Assembly: GCA_024349245.1 (NCBI GenBank)
Contig: JALDNG010000020.1
Span: 5,931,001 to 5,995,000, forward strand
DNA: 64,000 bases
Source of the DNA: Neodontobutis hainanensis
Lineage: Eukaryota; Chordata; Actinopteri; Gobiiformes; Odontobutidae
Reading direction: 5' to 3'
Position 1 is the stretch's first letter; each line of letters opens with the position of its first letter. Both the position numbers and the translations under genes were made by a program. The notes under the pieces are model-generated. The model did no database searches and was not told the origin of the DNA. It saw only the letters and a list, made by a program, of their open reading frames with translations. Of the stretch, positions 51,100 to 61,439 are shown in pieces.

Positions 51100-51517
51100 A
51101 TTAAGAACTACATAAGGTCTAAGTTAATGCTTATTGGTATGTTAATCCTGATTTTACTGTTAAACTGTGCCTTGCTATTTGGAACTATCTGTTATTTAAC
51201 CAGATGGTCCAGTTGTTAATTAAGTGGTAATGCTCATATTAGGACTTTCCTTTTTTAGGCCATATCCCACTGTTGCCAAATTATGTTTCTATAGTGATGG
51301 ATGAAATTTGACACTTGCATAGTTGACTGCTTTAGCATAGCCGTTAGGGACTTCCTCTTACTTCTGGTTATGACACTTGCCCGAGATTTCACTTTGCCTT
51401 TCATGCCTTGAATGTGTCTTTAGGCAGACATCTGTGGGGCTTAGAACAACTTAATTGAGGTTTGTCTGGAATTCCGGTGAAAATGTCATAAACAGAATTG
51501 ACAATGAAGTTCACAAT

Positions 51518-52644
51518 ATGCAAGGTAAGTGCAAAAGCTTCTTTATTTAATATTTTTGTACTATAATTCTTTAGTAACCTATCTAAAACTTTTATAAATA
51601 TATCATATGAAGGCAACTTATTAATTATTACAAGTATAATATTACCAATTTTTGACTGAAAATAAAACACAGTTTAACGCTTTCAAAGTATACCTTTTCA
51701 ATCCTTTGGTCAGATTTCACACATGGTTTATTTTTTAGTTTTACCTGAAACAAAGGTAAATAAAGTATACTAACATGAAATTGGAAGTGTGCTTTGAGAT
51801 GTCTAGTGGTTAGAAAAGTAACTGTCGTTTGTCTTAACACAAAAGTGTTAATTCACAAAAGGCACAAATGTCTGGCAAATAAGTAATTATTGGTTTTCTA
51901 TGTTTCAGGGTTGTTTTATAAAATATTTAAATCAAAGGTTTCTTCACAAGTTGAAAATGAGGTCAAGGTGAAAAGTGTATTTTGTGACAGCAGCACATCA
52001 ACATCCACTCCAGTTACCGCATCTTATTCAAGATCAGCTTCTTCACAGCACCAGTCCCTTCTGAACTCTCCACTAAGATGGACTCGGCAATTTGATGTAT
52101 TTGTTTGCCACAGCGTTGAAGAAAATGACACCAAAGAGGCTGAACGTCTTGTTTCATTCCTGGAGGCTTCACCTCGTGGTCTCAGATGCTTTTTATCACA
52201 TAGGGACTCTTGTCCAGGGGCGGCCATTCCTACAGAATTATGTGAGGCTGTGCAGAACAGCCACATTAAAGTTCTTCTAATCACCCCTCACTTTTTAACA
52301 GATGAGTGGTGCATCTATGTGATGCACCAAGCTTTGGCAGATGGGCCTATGTCCAATAGGATGATCCCTTTGGTTCAAAACATCTCACATTCTGAGTACC
52401 CTAAGGAGCTAAAGGTGTATACCTACGCTGACCTAAGCCGAAATCCAGACCATTGTTATTCACTGGTTAATATGACTGTTCTCCAGTGTAAGTAATAATT
52501 ATTTTCTGAACCAGACAATAATTAACCAGATAAAATCTGATATATGACATGGATTTATGGTTGCATCTCTCTTTTTTAGACCTGAAAGATTTGGTTCAAA
52601 GTGAGAAGACCCTTGACTGCCGCAGTGGACGCTCCGTGGATTAG
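51518..52644 (+). CDS. tirap: TIR domain-containing adaptor protein (Mal)
   Basis: A membrane-sorting adaptor that bridges Toll-like receptors 2 and 4 to MyD88. Three coding exons: 51518-51524 (only seven coding bases, ATGCAAG then GTAAGT), 51909-52487, 52580-52644; 216 aa against 221 in human. The start is chosen because only this ATG keeps frame across the splice to GLFYKIFKSK; the upstream ATG at 51504 does not. Residues 1-24 are basic and hydrophobic and would serve as the phosphoinositide-binding tether. A Ser/Thr-rich linker (29-58) follows. The TIR domain opens RQFDVFVCHS at 62-71. The BB loop LRCFLSHRDSCPGAAI keeps the key proline, P105 (human P125). Box 2/3 parts follow to YLKDLVQS. 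The C-terminus extends about 10 residues (CRSGRSVD) past the usual end. It is divergent from srpra. Confidence 0.93.
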
Positions 52645-53100
52645 CTGGGAAATTTAACATAACAAAAGATAAACAAATCTTTTCAGTTGGATTCAATATG
52701 GACTTAAACTTATATATTCCTGTTACATTGACTCTAGTTTGTGAATAATCAACTCTGGATGAGTGCCATGGATTTAACAGAACTGACGTTTTAACTGAAC
52801 AGCACAACAGTATGTCAGATTAAGAAGTGTGTTGACCTAGATACATAAGCTCAAAAAGTAATTATTTACCTAGAGTTATTTTTGGCCAGGAAATCTTTTA
52901 AAATCTTGCATTATATTTATTTAGATATATTAAGTTCTCCCTCTTGTGTATAAACTCTTTCTCATAGTGTTTGAGCTTTAATTGTTAAAATATCCTTTTT
53001 TATATGAATACTCAGAGGTCATTTTCATCGAACTGCATTTAATGTACTTTTTTTCATTGATATTATTGTAACAATAGTGTCATGATTTTTTCAATTATTA

Positions 53101-53106
53101 AATAAA
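53101..53106 (+). promoter_or_regulatory. tirap: Poly(A) signal AATAAA, tirap
   Basis: AATAAA lies 457 bp after the tirap stop codon and is followed by T-rich sequence. It is the best 3'-end candidate. Confidence 0.5.
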
Positions 53107-53268
53107 TATTTTATATTTTTTTGCCAAAAGATGTTGTGTGATGGAGGTGACATGACTGATGGAAATTAGATTTTGTCATGGAAATGACATGTGCCCTACA
53201 AAAATATATTGTTTTAAAATTGTCATTTCCCTCCAAAACACCACAGCTGAGTCTCTTGATATAGGTAA

Positions 53269-53455
53269 TTTTTACCACTAGATGTCGCATTTTCCTTATC
53301 CAGCTCACTGTCAAACTAAATACCTAGCACTAAAACATGGCAATGACATGCACAGATCAAGCATTAGATGAATTTATTGGGAGACAGCTACCTTTGTTAC
53401 ATGTTTTGGTAATATCAACAACAATAAGAGATGCCCTGGACCACCAAAACTACCA
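53269..53455 (+). repeat. Duplicated block, copy A
   Basis: Starts TTTTTACCACTAGATGTCGC and includes ACTGTCAAACTAAATACC, ACATGCACAGATCAAGCATT, GGGAGACAGCTACCTTTGT, GGTAATAT and ACCACCAAAA. Every one of these recurs in the same order and orientation at 56069-56305. No coding potential was recognised. Confidence 0.85.
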
Positions 53456-53650
53456 TTTGCCAAAGGGTCATTTTCCTTCTGGTGAGTAGCAGAGAACTTT
53501 TGATATAAATTTAAAGATATCTTCTAGTGGTAGTTTTCTATTAATTTATATTTAAACTTGGATTACAAGTGCGACCTTTTAGGAATTTTAAGGGGGCTTT
53601 TGGTTTGTACTGCTACATCAGATTCTCCTAAAATTAATATTTTTTAAAAT
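53456..53650 (+). repeat. MITE-like repeat, copy 1
   Basis: Starts CCAAAGGGTCATTTTCCTTC, continues with TGAGTAGCAGAGAAC and ends near CTGCTACATCAGATTCTCC. The same pieces recur around 54250-54390, partly inverted. It abuts the duplicated block. Confidence 0.5.
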
Positions 53651-54249
53651 TTGTGGGTCTAAGGAATGAAAGTAACAAAAATATTGTTGTAACATTTTAA
53701 AAAAAACGTTAACATTTCACAACTGGGCTATAGTTTCAATTGATTAATGAGGTATAGATTTTTTTTTTTTTTATGACAAACTGAATATTGATATTACCTG
53801 ATAAACCTGACATTTCACGAGGACATCATAGCGGTTCCCCTGCATTTACCGTAAAGCGTCTAATACGGGAGCACTCCGAAATCAAGACTGGGCAGGCTTG
53901 ACTGGCGTTTCACGAATGGGGGATGGCTGCGCCTGGATGTCTTCGTAAAAAGTCAGTTTTTATACATCTCCATCTCTCAATGACTGTGTCTTTTAATGCA
54001 GTTTTATCAGTTAATATTCAGTTTGTTTCAAAAATATTTTTGAATTCACAAACTCATTGGTTTGAAAAGTTAACTTTATGATGTTTCAATCATGTTGTTG
54101 TTACTTCCAACCCTTATACATTGACACACATTAAAAAAAAAAAAAATCAGGACAATCTGAATTAGCATTACAAAATAAAAGTACCCTAAATATTCATAAC
54201 TGATGAAAGTTTATAGCCTATACATTTTTATATTTTTTAATTACTTTTC

Positions 54250-54390
54250 CAAAGGGTTATTCCACTTCTGATGGATAGTTGCCATGGGGCTTTTATTTTG
54301 TAATGTTACATCAGATTGTCCGGAAATGACCTGGAGGGTACTGGGAGTGCTCTGCTACTCATCAGAAGTAGAATGACCCGCTGGCAACAA
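54250..54390. repeat. MITE-like repeat with short terminal inverted repeats, copy 2
   Basis: The left arm, CCAAAGGGTTATTCCACTTC, and the right arm, CATCAGAAGTAGAATGACCC, are inverted matches of about 25 bp enclosing about 90 bp. The interior has GTTACATCAGATTGTCCGGA, shared with the repeat ending near 53640. No transposase was seen. Confidence 0.55.
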
Positions 54391-54519
54391 GTACAAACTA
54401 CTTAAATAATAAATAATTTTGGTGTAAAAAAAAACAAAAAAAAACAACAGCTTTGGGGTAAACTGGGCTACAGTTTACTGTAATGATGACAAATGTATTA
54501 TCTTAAATGTATATTCATA

Positions 54520-55260
54520 TGAGTGTGCTGAATATGAAATTGAGTATGTAAGAAAATTAAAAGTTAAAGGATCAGATGCTGAAGCTCAGCAGGCATTTAA
54601 GGCCCAGGTTGTAGCTGGCAGACAAAGATATGGTCCTGTGTTTGATCACAAGAAAAGCGTCAATACTAAGTTCAAGTATGCTCTTAGATGTACTAAAAGA
54701 AAAAAGAACACATTAAGGGAGACTCCATTGCATCAAAGCTGCAAAACACTAGCTACTATGACTTCTGGAAAGAGGTAAGAATGTTTAACAACTGTAAAAC
54801 CCATCTAATATGAATGGAGTGAGTGGTTCCAAATGTATCTTTCAGCTTTGGTGGAAAATTTATTATGACCTGTTTAATTGTGTCAAGAGCAATATAATGG
54901 GGGTTGGGGCCATAGAAAGATGTAATAGTTACACCTGAAGAAGTTTGTGATGCTGTCTCAAAGCTCAAGAATAACCTGCAAGTGGGTTAGACAAAGTGAC
55001 ATTGGAACACCTGAAGATTGCAAGTACTAAACTGTATCCTCTTCTGGCCATCTGCTCTACAGGGGTTTTGGTTCAGGGCCTTCTGCTAGAGTCTCTCCTG
55101 TCAATTGTTTTGGTTCTGCTGATCAAAGATTAAACGGGTAAAGTAAGCGATATTAACAGCTATCCGCCAATAGCCTTAGCCAGCACATTGTCTAAGGTGC
55201 TTGAAAGGATCCTTTTGAATAGACGTGTACACTGCTCATTTGTGGTGCAGCTAAAAAAGA
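54520..55260 (+). mobile_element. Non-LTR retrotransposon remnant (endonuclease-RT junction region)
   Basis: Plus-strand translation gives FKAQVVAGRQRYGPVF and, after several stops, SDINSYPPIALASTLSKVLE, the typical start of the reverse-transcriptase domain in fish LINEs (NYRPIALAS...SKVLE). Stops and frameshifts are frequent, so it is long dead. It ends where the SINE at 55293 begins. The family was not determined. Confidence 0.7.
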
Positions 55261-55292
55261 GGTCCATGCATTGACTGTACACTGACTGTACA

Positions 55293-55660
55293 TGGGGCGG
55301 CAGTGGCTCAGTGGTAGAGCGGTCGTCCTTCAACCAGAAGGTGGTGGGTTCGATTCCCGCTCTCCCCACAAAAAAATACTGTTGTTGTGTCCTTGGGCAA
55401 GACACTTAACCCACCTTGCCTCGTATGAATGTGTAAGAATGTGCAGTGAATGTATGTGGTGTTGGTCGGAGAGGCTGTAGGCGCAGAATGGCTGCCACGT
55501 CTCTGTCAGTGTGCCCCAGGGCAGCTGTGGCTACAGTTGTAGCTTATCATCACCGGTGTGACTGTGTATGAATGAATAATGGACGACCTGTAAAGCGCTT
55601 TGAGTCCCTGAGAAAGGCGCTATATAAATCCAACCCATTATTATTATTATTATTATTATT
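55293..55660 (+). mobile_element. tRNA-derived SINE, V-SINE-like, near full length
   Basis: The head is tRNA-like, with A-box TGGCTCAGTGGTAGAG and B-box GGTTCGATTCC. A body with TTGGGCAAGACACTTAACCC and CTGTCAGTGTGCCCCAGGGC follows. The 3' tail is AAAGCGCTTTGAGTCCCTGA and GCGCTATATAAATCC, then (ATT)n. The layout matches what I recall of vertebrate V-SINEs. The TTGGGCAAGACACTTAACCC and CCCCAGGGCAGCTGTGGCTA segments are the most conserved parts. It interrupts or abuts LINE remains. Confidence 0.75.
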
Positions 55661-55885
55661 GTATGAGGAGGCTATTGAAGGCCCCGAAGCACTGTAGTGT
55701 AAAGGAAATGTTAGTAAATTGTGGTGTCCTGTGCAGCCATTAACCGCCTTTGTATTTATTCTTTTATTTGCAGAGTAATAAAATTTCCAAATTATATAAT
55801 TCAAACCCTGGTCTGTCCAGACATAAGTGCTGTAAGATTTAAATCTTGAATGTGGAGACACTGTCGATCCTGCCTCTATGTATAA

Positions 55886-55886
<1 letters not shown>

Positions 55887-55952
<66 letters not shown>
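55887..55952. repeat. (AT)n microsatellite
   Basis: About 32 uninterrupted AT units in the gene-poor tract downstream of tirap. Confidence 0.93.
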
Positions 55953-55956
<4 letters not shown>

Positions 55957-56068
55957 AGATTATATTACAAATATATTAGATTACTATTATTACCTTTACC
56001 TATCTCTATGGACCAGATGCTCTGTGTCACTAATAAAGTTTGAATTGAATGGAAACTAGTCTTTTCAG

Positions 56069-56305
56069 TTTTTACCACTAGATGTCGCATTTTCCTTATT
56101 CCAATCTCTATGATTCCAACTCACTGTCAAACTAAATACCCAGCTCTAAAACATCACATGCACAGATCAAGCATTGAATGACTTCATTGGGAGACAGCTA
56201 CCTTTGTGACAGCAATAGTAAACTGTTGGTAATATGTTTGTACCAAACCTCAGCATCTGCTTTGTGTCGAAAGTAAGAGCTGTCCTGAACCACCAAAAGT
56301 ATACA
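56069..56305 (+). repeat. Duplicated block, copy B
   Basis: Second copy of the 53269 block, same orientation, 2.8 kb away. It carries an extra stretch of about 50 bp (ACCAAACCTCAGCATCTGCT and neighbours) absent from copy A. Identity looks high in the shared parts. Confidence 0.85.
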
Positions 56306-56939
56306 AAAGCATCCAGCTGTTAGTTGGGTTTTTATCTGCGGTGAATAAACATTGATGGGCCATTGAGGCACCAGTTGTTTTAAATAAAGATAACAGTAGA
56401 TTTTAATATTTTATGGGTTTCCAAATCAGTGAGACATGGCATGGGAAGGCTGGAAGCACAGGCTGAATTCGTAAAACAGTCTTAGTAGGCTACTGTCCTG
56501 CAGTTCCTGCTCCAGCTATAACATTTCCTTATGGTCTTCACTTTTATTGCATGTTGAGCAGCACATATAAAGCATCTATTTTGGCACCTTAACTTATCTG
56601 TGCACCACCATCTAGGTTAAGAGCCACCAAACAGGCCAATGTTTTTTTTTGTTTGTTTGTTTTCAATTATATGTTATCTTTGCAACATACACACTGCTCT
56701 ACTCCATATAGTTTAGGTTGATCGGTCATTTAAAAACAATTTGAGGTAAAATGTGTCAATAGCCTACAGCCTACAAATTTTCAATTGCAAAGAAAGGAAG
56801 ACAAATACTCTCGTTTGTATGGGATAATCGTCCATCGGATCGGCACTGGGCAGCTCACACGTAGGGTCTTTCACAAAAAAACATTTTGTGTTTGTTAGGT
56901 TTAGGTTTGTTTTTACCCTTCTCTTTTTGGATCTTTTTT

Positions 56940-57260
56940 CTTCTGTGCGCATGTAGGCTAATAACGCGCATGCGTACCATTGCTGAGAGAAGAGAACGGG
57001 CTAGCCCGAGTGAAAGGACTCGTGCCATCACAGCAGCCGTTGTACACAATTGGGACTAATTGCTGTTTTCACATGTTTTTATAAAGGCACGCGCCGTCAT
57101 GGTCGCATTCCATCACTGTGAAGTGTGTGCACGCGCTGCACGCACACACGCCGTGTTCAAGCTGTGAATCTCTTCGAAAGCTACGTGAACTTGGTTGCAA
57201 CATCATTGTAGAGAACAACAGCTCCACGGATTAAAGCTGATCTGGAGGGCTGCGTCGCTG
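56940..57260 (+). promoter_or_regulatory. Promoter and non-coding first exon of a further plus-strand gene
   Basis: A locally CpG-rich stretch has an NRF1-type site (CGCGCATGCGTA, about 56965-56976), a TATA-like TTTTTATAAAGGC at about 57075-57087, and an exon-like segment ending GCGTCGCTG then GTGAGTC, a good 5' splice site at 57260. No useful start codon is seen before the splice, so the exon would be 5' UTR. The downstream coding exons are not in the window. From human gene order (TIRAP, DCPS, ST3GAL4) st3gal4 or dcps is the natural candidate; this is inference only. Confidence 0.5.
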
Positions 57261-58000
57261 GTGAGTCTGTTATCTCTTAACTCTCCCTTTCAGCCAAAAG
57301 CTGCGTGTAAGTCTACATATAGTAATGCAACTAGCCTAGCCTTTAAAAACATATCATTCGCATTGCAATGATACTGTAAATGAGTTTAATTCTATATTTA
57401 TTATTTAATTAATTTTATTATAGTCTATCATTGTTTTATATCTTATAATATAAGCCTTTAACATTAACAAATGGTCCTTTAAATGCTACAGGACACTGCA
57501 CAAACATATATTGCCTACCTGTTATCTTAGTTTAAAAATGCCCAATGTTTGTTTCTTACAGTGGCAGTTGTAGTAACACCAAGGCAATACCTGTTAGCCT
57601 TAGTGTCTCGGGGACTAACCGGAGCAAATTTGCCGCTGTATAAAGCTTGAGCGTAAAATATTTTATCTTTCTCTTTAAACATGATCTTCAGAAGCAGGCC
57701 CAGGCCTACTAAAATTAATTTAATTTAAATCATAGCAATAAATTTGAATTCTACAATTTAGACTAAATTCTAAAACTCTAAATTTAAGGTACAATGCACT
57801 GATTCATAATGAAACGACTTGAATGAAGTCTTCTTATTGATACAGGCCTACCAACACCTCTATAAACAGAGGTCTAGTGTAAGTCATTATAGGACTCTAC
57901 TTAGGTGCAGTGGAGCCACTCTTGTCTGCCTCAGTGCTTGAGCTTTACAGCCCACTGTGAGATTAGTATAAGGGTTTCAACAGGGTAAATTTAAAGATTT
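57261..58000. other. No gene recognised; possibly first intron of the gene starting near 57.1 kb
   Basis: AT-rich, no family-like protein and no clear repeat. If the promoter call at 57.1 kb is right, everything to the end of the window would be first intron. Confidence 0.45.
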
Positions 58001-58370
58001 ATGTTTATTAATATAGCACAATTCATACACTGGGTCATTTAAAGAGCTTTACAGAAATACAATACAAATTTCAAGTACAGAGACAAGATTTAAAATAGGA
58101 CACATAAGTAAAATGCAGAATAAATAATTTTAAAGACAAAGAATGCAGATTAACTTTCAGTTGTCTTTACTGAATGTAGGCGGAGCTAAAGAGGAAGGTT
58201 TTTAACTTTCCCTTGAACATTATTAAAGTTGAGGCTGTTCCAGATTTTTGCTGCATAAAACATAAAACTCTGCTTCACCAGGTTTAGTTCAAACTCTGGG
58301 CACGAGCAGAAGGCCTGTCCCAGATGTTCTCAGAGTCCGAGAAGGAACTAGCATGTCAGAGCTACGTAGG
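58000..58370 (-). mobile_element. Non-LTR retrotransposon 3' end (L2/Rex1-like), inverted copy
   Basis: On the minus strand it reads GTCCGAGAACATCTGGGACAG, AGCAGAGTTTTATG and GCAGCAAAAATCTGGAACAG, then an untranslated tail with AAAGCTCTTTAAATGACCCA and TGAATTGTGCTATATTAATA. This is the same order as the plus-strand copy at 59090-59940. It covers only the last part of the coding region and the tail. Confidence 0.75.
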
Positions 58371-59089
58371 CTATAAAAATGAAACGTGGCCTGCAAGAAC
58401 AGGACATTTTTAAATGTAAGCCTATTACATTTTTGTATTGAGCAGAAGTATTACAATATCGCTCCAAATCTTTTTTTAATGATTGAAGCTTATAGGTCTA
58501 CTTATTTGTGGTGATAAAACATTGTATTTTACTGCACCTTGCCTTCATGACATTGCATCTTTTTCTTCCTTTCATGCAAATGTGTAATTTGCAAGAATTA
58601 CAACTATGTATCTTAAAATGATTATCTTCTTTGTATTTGTATTTGTGTGGGAGAGTCTGTGAAGACCAACTGGAAATGATTAACCACTGCCATTGTACAA
58701 CTTCCTCAGTAAAGCTAATTAAGACCAGACTCATTTCTAGAGCAGAAAGACAAAAGTACAGAGACACTATTGTATGCATGCCTAGAGCTAAAGGTTTGAG
58801 TCTTACACTGGATTATACAACACTGCAGTTCACTCAAACATAATCCGGATAACCAAATGAACAACGTTTTAACATAACGTTTGTGGTTTACTGGGGTTGA
58901 ATAAGTACATACTGTTTAAACTTGTTAGAAATTCACTGAGCATCAACAAAGGGAGTTACAAGCTATCTTTCAAAATACAATAAACGCCAATAATATTTAA
59001 CAAAGGATTCCCCAAATAATTGAAAATTAGATTAAATGGTTGCTGGTCTGTTTAGTAACAAATGTAAGTTCTGTACCTCTAGTCTCTTT

Positions 59090-59940
59090 CCCTAAAATCT
59101 GCATTTTATCACCTTAAAAACATTTCCAAAGTCAAAGGGATAATGACTAAACCAGACTTAGAGAAACTTATCCATGCTTTTATCTCCAGCAGGTTAGATT
59201 ACTGTAACGGCCTGCTCACTGGTCTCTCAAAACGAGGGTTAAGACAGCTTATTCAGAACGCTGCTGCTTAGGCTGCTTCCTAACAACAGGAAGTACAACT
59301 ACATCAGTCCAGTTTTTAAATCTCTGCACTGGCTTCCTGTTGCTCAGAATAGACTTTAAAATAGCACTGCTGGTTTACAAGTCTCTTGATTGTTTAGCCC
59401 CAGAATATATTTCTGACATGCTAGTTCCTTATGAACCTTCTCGGACTCTGAAAACATCTGGGACAGGCCTTCTGCTTCTGCCCAGAGTTAGAACTAAACC
59501 TGGTGAAGCAGCGTTTAAGTTTTATTTTATTTATTTTTTATTTAACCTTTATTTAACCAGGAAAGTCCCACTGAGATTACAAATCTCTTTTGCAGGGGAG
59601 TCCTGGCTCCATGTGTGTTTGGGGGGGGGCTATTGTACATGTCTTTAGTGGTAGGGGAAACCGGAGTTCCCGGAGGAAACCTACGCAGACACAGGGAGGA
59701 TATGCAAACAACACACAGAAAAGTTTCATGCAGCAAAAACCTGAAACAGCCTCAACTCTTACAATGTTTATGTGATGGTTAAAAATCTTCCTCTTTAGCT
59801 GTGCCTACATTACAACTTAATGTGTTTTTATCAGCACTCTTCTGTTTCTTAATCTAACTCTTGTAAATTGTCTTTTATTGCTATAAAGCACTTTGAGTTA
59901 CACAGTGTATGAATTGTGCCATATAAATCAAATTGCCTTG
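59090..59940 (+). mobile_element. Non-LTR retrotransposon 3' end (L2/Rex1-like)
   Basis: Translation gives LEKLIHAFISSRLDYCNGLL, then in other frames RIDFKIALLVYKSLDCLAPE and YISDMLVPYEPSRTLKTSG, the C-terminal signature of fish Jockey-group LINE reverse transcriptases. The tail has ATAAAGCACTTTGAGTTACA and TTGTGCCATATAAATCAAAT. Stops and frameshifts mark it as dead. A foreign segment (59511-59725) splits it. Confidence 0.8.
59511..59725 (+). mobile_element. Nested repeat inside the LINE
   Basis: Compared with the uninterrupted copy at 58000-58370, this element has an extra stretch of about 200 bp between GCAGCGTTTAAG and TTTCATGCAGCAAAAACC. It contains TTTATTTAACCAGGAAAGTC, CCACTGAGATTACAAATCTC and GGAGTTCCCGGAGGAAACC, sequences I recognise as a common but unnamed fish repeat. 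Confidence 0.6.
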
Positions 59941-60299
59941 CCCAGCCTTGCCTGTACATTTTAGTGTTTCAGAAAATGTTAAAAAGTGAAAGCAAATTTT
60001 TGGACCTGTTAAATTTTAATTTCATATAAATGCTTTGATCCCAATATGAATAATTTGTGACCCAGTTGTAGAAGAGTGTAGGATGCAATCACTTGTGTAT
60101 CTAAGGGTTAAGCCCTGCTTTTCTAAAAGCAAAATGTCAGAAATGAGATGGAGCTTTATCTTTTCTGAATGGATTATATTCTCAGATTATGTGTTTTAGA
60201 GGTGATTTTCAAATGTGAGCCTAACACATTAGAAAGCGTAACCGTGGTGGAAAAATGATGGTGGGTGAAAGAGAATTAGAAAAGAAAGACAGCTTTTAT

Positions 60300-60425
60300 T
60301 TTATGTTTAGTTTACTTTATTTGTATTGTTGTATTTGTGTTTTTAACCTATCTTTTATCTTGTTGTAAAGCACTTTGAATTGGTTTATTCATGAATTGAG
60401 CTATTCAAATAAACTTGCCTTGCCT
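60300..60425 (+). mobile_element. Third copy of the same LINE tail
   Basis: TTGTAAAGCACTTTGAATTG, ATGAATTGAGCTATTCAAAT and AAACTTGCCTTGCC match the 3' tail of the element ending near 59940. Only the last 120 bp or so are present. Confidence 0.65.
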
Positions 60426-60889
60426 ATTGTCAAAGATAAGATACGATAACATAGGACTTGTACCACAGAGGGAAAATTCACTTGTACAGCAGCTCTTAGA
60501 AACAGGAAATGTGTCTGCTGGGAGATTTTAACACCATATAGCCATACCACCAAATCTACAAACATTTTTATCAATTGCTCTAACAATTGCAACATATAGC
60601 GATTTCAATAGCACAAATGATTAATATAATTTAATTTAACACCATCATTTGTATACCCCACCCCCTCATCACCACCCCAATAACCTTTAAATTGACAGTG
60701 TTTGTGTATATGTTAAAATTATAAAAAAATTAAACAGGTAACACAAAACAAAAAAGCAAAAGAAAGGTGTGCACTATCATCAATGTTTTAAATAGAATAA
60801 ATATAAAGGTTAATTTAAACAAAAACAAAAGCTATACATATTTACAAAGTAAATTAAAGAGGGAGACAAATGGACATTGCACAGAATTC

Positions 60890-61260
60890 TGGGTTATTTT
60901 TACACTTGTGAGTTATAAAGTCTAACTGCAGCAGGAAGGAAGGACCTGTTGCACTCCTTCCTGCACTGAGAGTGTCTCAGTCTTCCACTAAAAGAGCTGC
61001 TCAGAGCCTTCACAGTCTGATGCAGAGGGGGCGAGCTGTTGTCTTTGATGGATGTGACCTTGGCCAACATCCTCCTCTCACCCACCTCCTCAATTGAGTC
61101 AAGGACAGAGTGGCCAGATTGTTGAGTCTCTTCCCGTTGCAGTCTGTGCTGCCCTACCCCCGGCAGAGGCTACCACAGAGTCAGAAAAGGTTTTTAACAG
61201 AGGCCTACACACTTTGAAGGACCTCAGTCTCCTCAGAAGGTGGAGGCGACTCTGGTTAGG
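60890..61260 (-). mobile_element. Non-LTR retrotransposon C-terminal fragment
   Basis: The minus strand encodes GERRMLAKVTSIKDNSSPPL, SSSFSGRLRHSQCRKE and RSFLPAAVRLYNSQV in one frame (61 codons at 60900-61085). This is the characteristic end of another fish LINE polyprotein, in which LPAAVRLYN precedes the stop. The upstream part, toward 61260, is also similar in style. The family was not determined. Confidence 0.6.
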
Positions 61261-61439
61261 GTTGGGTATTGTTTGAATTTTATCAATTCCGATTCTGCTT
61301 ATCGATTACAATTCTTTTTGATTCCCAGTTTCAATTCCAATTTAGTAAAAAAATAAAAACTAAAAGTCAAACATATAGCAAAAATGTTTATGCTGTGGCA
61401 GTTTAATTTATAAACTGTAATCTTTATATACGGTAATAT

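Noticed and set aside
40281..52644. A true prokaryote-style defence island (fam118b-srpra-tirap)
   Set aside because: The genes have separate promoters and opposite orientations, and the middle gene is a housekeeping SRP receptor. Only the loose linkage is reported.
55293..55368. Possible tRNA gene
   Set aside because: A- and B-boxes are present, but the acceptor stem pairs poorly and the sequence runs directly into a SINE body and tail. It is the SINE head.
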